Shown here: positions 57,298 to 64,000 of the stretch, one piece after another | Layout of the letters: the number at the start of each line of letters is the position of its first letter | Numbering within the stretch: position 1 is the stretch's first letter | Notes under the pieces: model-generated | Database searches by the model: none | Told to the model about the DNA's origin: nothing | Seen by the model: the letters and a program-made list of their open reading frames with translations, nothing else | Position numbers and translations under genes: made by a program | Origin: Trematomus loennbergii | Lineage: Eukaryota > Chordata > Actinopteri > Perciformes > Nototheniidae | Assembly (NCBI GenBank): GCA_012861695.1 | Contig: JAAOOA010000033.1 | Span: 10,780,325 to 10,844,324, forward strand | DNA length: 64,000 nucleotides | Reading direction: 5' to 3'

Positions 57298-58405
57298 GTA
57301 CAAATACTCTTTTTTCATACTGTACAAAGAATCAAGAAAGATATTGGTTTAAATAAATGAAGTATTGACTTTAATACACTGATATACATTCCATTAAACA
57401 ATACTAAATACTAGATCACCTACACATCAGTGAAGTTGAGGGTTTTTTCCATGCAAAGGGTTACATTTAGATGTTAACAAGCAATATGACTGTCAGCTTT
57501 CTAATTTAAGGTATTGAAGGCAAAGCTATTAGTGACAACTGCTATTTATCTCTCAATATTGTCTGTAAAAAATGTGGAAAAATGATTTCAGTGAGAGAAC
57601 AGAGCAAGCTTCTACAGTTGCACTAAGTTTTGATAACAGTTAAATATTATTTTGATAATAAAATATATTTCAATGTTGATGAATGTCATACTGTTCATTC
57701 ATAATCTGATTGTCTTTGTAGCTCACTGTTGAAATAAAAAAAACATTACAATTACAAAATAATTATATCTACAGCCCCTAAACACAAGCACACCTCTTTC
57801 ATAAATAACACACTTGTTCTGCAATGTTTTATGTTTCCTGTAATTTTTGTTAGGAAAGGACATGCCTGAAAGACACAACTCAACATTTTCTCCTTCTCTG
57901 AGGGTCAAGAAGAACATCCAAGAGGAAAATTAAAAGCTGATGTTATGAGATTTTAAGACCAGTACAGGACATTCACTAAGAAACTACTTTTATTGTGAAG
58001 TCAGCTGATCGAATGCACCTATTTCCACATCTACACTCCATCAGCTGATTAATTCTATTTGCCTCACTTTATGAGCTTCACAACATGTACCTTGTACCGC
58101 AGAGTTTGCAACGCAAATAAATGGGGCCAATATTCAGTCGGATGTGAATGTGTAATCTAACATTTTCAGTAAGAATAATGGACAAAAGGAGTGCAAATAC
58201 AAATTCAATTTATTGAAATCTGAACCAAAAGTTAATCAAACATGTTTTAAATAAAAAAGCACATATGGACAGAAGGTGTAAACCTATTAAATGTATAAGT
58301 AAACACATTTAGTCAAATAAAGTGACAGACAAGGCCTGATCAGGTGGTATCAGCTATGCATGGGCTCCTCCATCAGGCCTGGTCCTCCTCACAGAGGAAA
58401 GACCC

Positions 58406-59068
58406 TCAGTCCTCTCCAAACCAACAGACTGGACGTCCATCACACGGAGGTTTCTCCCTGAAGTCTCTGCAGCTCTCTGGACACCACGCTGTCTCAATCC
58501 GTCCACACTGAATATGAGAGGGGAAAATAATAAATGCTTTAGACAATAATAAATATAAAGTTGACTGTTGAGTTGCTCAGTTTTTTTAGATTGTCAATAC
58601 TATTACTGTATAACTAATATCCCAGGTTAAGAGGTACCTTCAAATAAAGATTGGTCTTTAAATACATTTTGTCTTTTGAATTGTTTGTCTAAAGTCAAGG
58701 ATCTAGAACTGGTACTTATAGTTTTAATGATACAGTCTGGTTATAATGCGGTTTGGAGGAGGCCTCACAGGTAAGAGCACTAACTAGCTACCATCACATG
58801 CACCTTAGCTTAACTTAAATGTATTAAACATATAATTAAGTGATAGCAAAATATAAATAACTAATGTCATGCAAACATATTAATATTTGCTTGATTCCAG
58901 TGTTGCATTTAGCACATTGCATACAAACGTTAAGGGATTTTAAGATTCTGAAGTATTATGCTAAAAACTCAATAACTTAGATTATTATTTATAGTTTTGC
59001 TGAATAGTTTCATGTCCGCTTACCTTAGAAACGTAAAATGTGACGGCAGTGTCCTGATGGGGAAGCAT
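58406..59068 (-). other. Mirror two-exon mini-gene in the left arm (48-aa Cys-rich ORF)
   Basis: ATG at 59066-59068, exon to 59024 (TCTAAG|gtaagc); second exon 58507-58406. A small indel near the ATG puts the second exon in another frame than in the right arm. It reads KCGRIETAWCPESCRDF and CDGRPVCWFGED-stop, with five Cys in 33 residues. A minus-strand AATAAA lies at 58209-58214. Confidence 0.35.
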
Positions 59069-59282
59069 GTTAGCTTAGCTTCTTAGCTTGAGCTAGCTCT
59101 GTTACTTCCCAGCTGGAGGCAGAAGGTCCCGCCTCGGCTCCGCCTCTTTGCCCTTATTTGGAGCAGGTGGGAGTTAGACTCAGACGTCACTGTCGAGCCG
59201 TTAGTGGCCGACTCCGCCTACTAAGGGCTTCTCGGCAACTCTGCAGAATCCTATGGGTGACGTCACGGACCCTACGTCCATT

Positions 59283-60086
59283 GGACATGTACTCCAATGT
59301 GCTATACACAAATATGTATAAACTCTTCATGACCTCTGCAGCTTTACACAACTAGAATATTGATGACTATAGGCTGCACACACAAACACACACTCTCATC
59401 AATGACAGCTATCGCTTAACAATCCCTCACCAGATAACCTCTAGGCCTGTCAGAAACATGTGGCACCACTATCACCCATTATTACCCTACAGGGGATCCG
59501 TCCACTGTAACCGTTATGCAAAATGAATGTGACTTTGAACACTGTATTGATCCTGACAGTAAATTAATGTGAAGAGAAAATTGAATTATGTTGTACTTCA
59601 ATCAGGCCTTTTCTTGTCCTTGCTAGAACATATGGGTCATTCCAGAATTGGAGGACATTATGTCCCACATATACAAAATCAAATAATCCATGCCCAAAAG
59701 CTAAAAAATGCATGTTGTGTTAAATATACTTATCTTGAGACAAGATGCATATAAAGTTGTAGAAAAAGTGGTTTCAAAATATTATTTAAAATATCAAACT
59801 CAAACATCCCTAAAATGGCCTTTTTCTCTTGTCCCTGCTTCTTGGTGACCAACTTGCATGTCAAATATAACATTTAAAATAGGGTTTTTATTTACTTTTG
59901 TTGGTATTATTCTATTGATATATGTCTCTTGTAATGGTAAAATCAATTAGTACACATTTTAAATAACAGTCATTTTACACTGAAGGTGTGTCCCTCAACA
60001 TGCGCGCAACCCTGTTACTCAAACCTTTTTAGCTTGGCAGAGGAAGTGAAAAAACTGTTTGTCACATGACCATAGACTGATATATA
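59283..60086. other. Spacer of the giant inverted repeat
   Basis: About 0.8 kb between the arms, not palindromic itself. No gene is recognised. Confidence 0.7.
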
Positions 60087-63000
60087 AATGGACGTAGGGT
60101 CCGTGACGTCACCCATAGGATTCTGCAGAGTTGCCGAGAAGCCCTTAGTAGGCGGAGTCGGCCACTAACGGCTCGACAGTGACGTCTGAGTCTAACTCCC
60201 GCCTGCTCCAGCCTGCTCCAAATAAGGGCAAAGAGGCGGAGCCGAGGCGGGACCTTCTGCCTCCAGCTGGAAGTAACAGAGCTAGCTCAAGCTAAGAAGC
60301 TAAGCTAACATGCTCCCCATCTGCACACTGCCGTCACATTTTACGTTTCTAAGGTAAGCGGACATGAAACTATTCAGCAAAACTATAAATAATAATCTAA
60401 GTTATTGAGTTTTTAGCATAATACTTCAGAATCTTAAAATCCCTTAACGTTTGTATGCAATGTGCTAAATGCAACACTGGAATCAAGCAAATATTAATAT
60501 GTTTGCATGACATTAGTTATTTATATTTTGCTATCACTTAATTATACGTTTAATACATTTAAGTTAAGCTAAGGTGCATGTGATGGTAGCTAGTTAGTGC
60601 TCTTACCTGTGAGGCCTCCTCCAAACAGCATTATAACCAGACTGTATCATTAAAACTATAAGTACCAGTTCTAGATCCTTGACTTTAGACAAACAATTCA
60701 AAAGACAAAATGTATTTAAAGACCAATCTTTATTTGAAGGTGCCTCTTAACCTGAGATATTAGTTATACAGTAATAGTATTGACAATCTAAAAAAACTGA
60801 GCAACTCAACAGTCAACTTTATATTTTATTGTCTAAAGCATTTATTCATTTTCCCCTCTCATATTCAGTGTGGACGGATTGAGACAGCGTGGTGTCCAGA
60901 GAGCTGCAGAGACTTCAGGGAGAAACCTCCGTGTGATGGACGTCCTGTCTGTTGGTTTGGAGAGGACTGAGGGTCTTTCCTCTGAGGAGGACCAGGCCTG
61001 ATGGAGGAGCCCATGCATAGCTGATACCACCTGATCAGGCCTTGTCTGTCACTTTATTTGACTAAATGTGTTTACTTATACATTTAATAGGTTTACACCT
61101 TCTGTCCATATGTGCTTTTTATTTAAAACATGTTTGATTAACTTTTGGTTCACATTTCAATAAATTGAATTTGTATTTGCACTCCTTTTGTCCATTATTC
61201 TTACTGAAAATGTTAGATTACACATTCACATCCGACTGAAGATTGGCCCCATTTATTTGCGTTGCAAACTCTGCGGTACAAGGTACATGTTGTGAAGCTC
61301 ATAAAGTGAGGCAAATAGAATTAATCAGCTGATGGAGTGTAGATGTGGAAATAGGTGCATTCGATCAGCTGACTTCACAATAAAAGTAGTTTCTTAGTGA
61401 ATGTCCTGTACTGGTCTTAAAATCTCATAACATCAGCTTTTAATTTTCCTCTTGGATGTTCTTCTTGACCCTCAGAGAAGGAGAAATGTTGAGTCGTGTC
61501 TTTCAGGCATGTCCTTTCCTAACAAAAATTACAGGAAACATAAAACTATTGCAGAACAAGTGTGTTATTTATGAAAGAGGTGTGCTTGTGTTTAGGGGCT
61601 GTAGATATAATTATTTTGTAATTGTAATGTTTTTTTATTTCAACAGTGAGCTACAAAGACAATCAGATTATGAATGAACAGTATGACATTCATCAACATT
61701 GAAATATATTTTATTATCAAAATAATATTTAACTGTTATCAAAACTTAGTGCAACTGTAGAAGCTTGCTCTGTTCTCACTGAAATCATAACTTTTACCAC
61801 GTTTTTACAGACAATATTGAGAGATAAATAGCAGTTGTCACTAATAGCTTTGCCTTCAATACCTTAAATTAGAAAGCTGACAGTCATATTGCTTGTTAAC
61901 ATCTAAATGTAACCCTTTGCATGGAAAAAACCCTCAACTTCACTGATGTGTAGGTGATCTAGTATTTAGTATTGTTTAATGGAATGTATATCAGTGTATT
62001 AAAGTCAATACTTCATTTATTTAAACCAATATCTTTCTTGATTCTTTGTACAGTATGAAAAAAGAGTATTTGTACCTGTGCTGAAGTTCACTGCTGTGAG
62101 GAGTCCAGTTCTGTCTCTCACTCTCTGGTCCAGCCTGTCTGCATCACCTGGAACTTTAAACAAACAGATATATATGTAAAGAACCATGTGTACAAACAAT
62201 ATAACTTATTCTCTTCTGTTGAACATGTTGGATTGTGTATTGTCCGAGTCAGGGTCCTTTTTATTTTACTGTAACTTTGGAAGTTGTGTTACCAATGCTT
62301 ACTGTTTATTTGATACCAATTTGGTAATGCAATTAATAAAAACAACAAGGTTTGGGTTCGTTCTTCAGATGACTGTGACGTTAACGTGTAAGCTCAATAA
62401 TGAACTCCAGCTCAACCAACCATATTGTAATATCTAAGTAATCATCTTGAAATATGACATTAATAATTGTAATATACACACATCTTATTGTGAGGTTGAT
62501 TTCACATACACTACTTCGACGTTAGCTTGTCTACATACTTGAGCATAGCCAATTTAAATTAACCTTAGCGATGCATACAGTTCCTACCTACATAATAAAA
62601 TATCTCTCTAAGTTACAAGGATGACCTTATTTTATCAACCTCAAACAGAAGCCTTTTGTTCTACAGTATTATCCACTTAACGCTTAACACTTGTCTATTT
62701 CGTTTTAACCTTTATATATACAGTCTATGGTTTTAAGTTAACTTGGAGGATACGATTAGCATCGTTAGCACCGATGTAGCTACCACTCGCTTACACGCTA
62801 ACCCAAGCCTTAACATTCATTACGTAGCTGATTAAAATCATAAACACATAAATAAAGTACTCGAATTTCACTTACCGCAAAACGGCATTCATGCACCGTC
62901 TGTTTTAACCGCAGAGCGAGTCACAATAGTCCGATATATAAGCATGAAGAACAAACAAACACGGCCGGGTCAAGTTGTGTTCCCTGGATGAACTGACCAG

Positions 63001-63387
63001 GCAGAGTCCCTGTAGCTTCACGGACGGAGCAGCTAGCAGAGAGACAAAAGCTAACAGCAGCAGTCACTTGACAGAGCTGTCACTCAATGTGACCACGCCC
63101 TAATTTATGCAAAAACTTTAAGACCTAATATAAATAAAAGGGTCGTGTTAGAAAACAATTCACTCACAGATCCATAATCATGAAGGTGGAATCTAACTAT
63201 ATCATAATAATATTTATTGGATCCAGGGTAGAAACATGTTTTTTTAGGCTGTGAAATTGGGCATTTTAACATGGGGTCTATGGAAATTGCTCCTTTCTGC
63301 AGTCAGCGCCTATCGGCCAATATATGAACTGCAGTTTGTGGCACTTCCGCATTGGCGTCCCGGCTCTTCCCAGAGTTTGCCGCTTGC
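60087..63387. repeat. Right arm of the giant inverted repeat
   Basis: It starts AATGGACGTAGGG and ends CCAGAGTTTGCCGCTTG. Its outer end faces a MITE at 63447. It retains an uninterrupted TTAA at the position where the left arm has an insertion. Confidence 0.95.
60310..61001 (+). other. Two-exon mini-gene in the right arm (58-aa ORF)
   Basis: ATG at 60310, exon to 60353 (CTAAG|gtaagc); second exon from 60869 after CTCATATTCAG, in frame to TGA at 60999-61001. An AATAAA lies at 61159. The product (MLPICTLPSHFTFLS, then VDGLRQRGVQRAAETSG) has no recognised family. It could equally be an untranslated spliced RNA. Confidence 0.35.
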
Positions 63388-63446
63388 ACATGACACAGTG
63401 GAAAGGACATCAGCAAGCCATGTGCTACTACCATGGGTAGACCCTG

Positions 63447-63846
63447 GGTGTTTCTCAATCGCGAGTAAAGCTGCTTCAGAGTCACTATTTCAAGCATACT
63501 ACGTCATCGAGTGCCGCCGAAGTACTGTTCCAATCTCCAGTATACTTGGAAATCTACCGAGCCCGGCGTACTCCGTTTGGAGAAATATCGAGTCTGCACA
63601 TGAGTAGACTTCGCGGTCTTAAAATCCCCACAATGCTTTGCGCACGGACCAATTTCCGCAAATCTGTGGCGGAAGATGTAAGGCGGAGCGGAATTTCCGC
63701 TCTCATATGACGCACACCTGCACACTTGCTAGCGTGTTCCACACTTCGTTTTCCGAATGCCAGGAAGTATTCTTGACTCGCTTCTGAAGCAAGATGCTCG
63801 GCAGACATGTGCTACCAAGCAAGTGTACTCACGATTGAGAAACACC
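63447..63846. mobile_element. MITE next to the inverted repeat (400 bp)
   Basis: GGTGTTTCTCAATCG at the left and CGATTGAGAAACACC (with one internal difference further in) at the right, flanked by CCCTG at 63442-63446 and 63847-63851. The superfamily is not determined. Confidence 0.75.
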
Positions 63847-63851
63847 CCCTG

Positions 63852-64000
63852 GTTGCGGTCCAAGGCTGAAGTCGAATAGTCCATTTAGCTTAGGAACCTT
63901 CCTAACGGAGTGAAATGACCCGGAAGTCCCTCAGTGGCAGCCATGATAAGTGCCGTTCAAATTCTCTAGATGATAGGAAAGGAGGTTTCAAACTTCCTTT
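63852..64000. repeat. Start of a further interspersed repeat, cut by the window edge
   Basis: AAGTCGAATAGTCCATTTAG followed by CGGAAGTCCCTCAGTGGCAG looks like repeat sequence rather than gene. The end lies outside the window. Confidence 0.35.

Larger units (their letters stand above)
53882..59282. repeat. Left arm of the giant inverted repeat
   Basis: It begins CAAGCGGCAAACTCTGG and ends CCTACGTCCATT. It is the reverse complement of 60087-63387 apart from the 2.09-kb TTAA element and small differences. The arm contains a spliced-looking unit on the minus strand (58406-59068) and an exon-like block at 57218-57297. Confidence 0.95.

Overview
The window is vertebrate nuclear DNA, almost certainly from a teleost fish. 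It has long introns with GT-AG borders, many fish-type DNA-transposon remnants (hAT, PIF/Harbinger and TTAA-target families), a tRNA-derived SINE, and two genes whose exons read as fish orthologues of human LARP1 and FAXDC2. These two genes are convergent neighbours in human (5q33.2) and are convergent here, so the synteny is conserved.

Layout. Positions 1-11.3 kb hold nested Harbinger-like elements, an AT tract, hAT elements and no exon I could recognise; this may be the first intron or 5' flank of larp1. Positions 11.28-37.13 kb (+) hold 20 coding exons of larp1, running from just before the VGDFGD block through the La motif and DM15 region to the stop; the N-terminal exon or exons are not visible. 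The larp1 3'UTR runs to an AATAAA at 40.36 kb. The 3'UTR of faxdc2 (-) begins about 170 bp further on, and nine faxdc2 exons span 42.17-52.93 kb. Positions 53.88-63.39 kb form a very large inverted repeat (3.3 kb right arm, 5.4 kb left arm, 0.8 kb spacer). The left arm is longer because a 2.1 kb TTAA element has inserted, and the right arm preserves the empty site. The last kilobase holds another MITE and the start of a further repeat.

The most interesting content is inside larp1. Eight introns each carry one copy of an ~82-nt C/D-box snoRNA-like sequence with C, D', C' and D boxes and a terminal stem. All eight share the same guide before D', TCATGTCTCTTCT, which is complementary to a conserved 28S rRNA segment (GAAGAGACAUGA). 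The copies sit inside duplicated intron segments, so the array appears to have grown by serial local duplication inside a gene for a regulator of TOP mRNAs.

Both genes carry isolated one-base losses in otherwise well conserved exons (six in larp1, one in faxdc2), mostly in short C runs. With splice sites and flanking protein intact, I read these as consensus errors of a long-read assembly, not as pseudogenes. A conceptual translation of this window would nevertheless be broken at those points.
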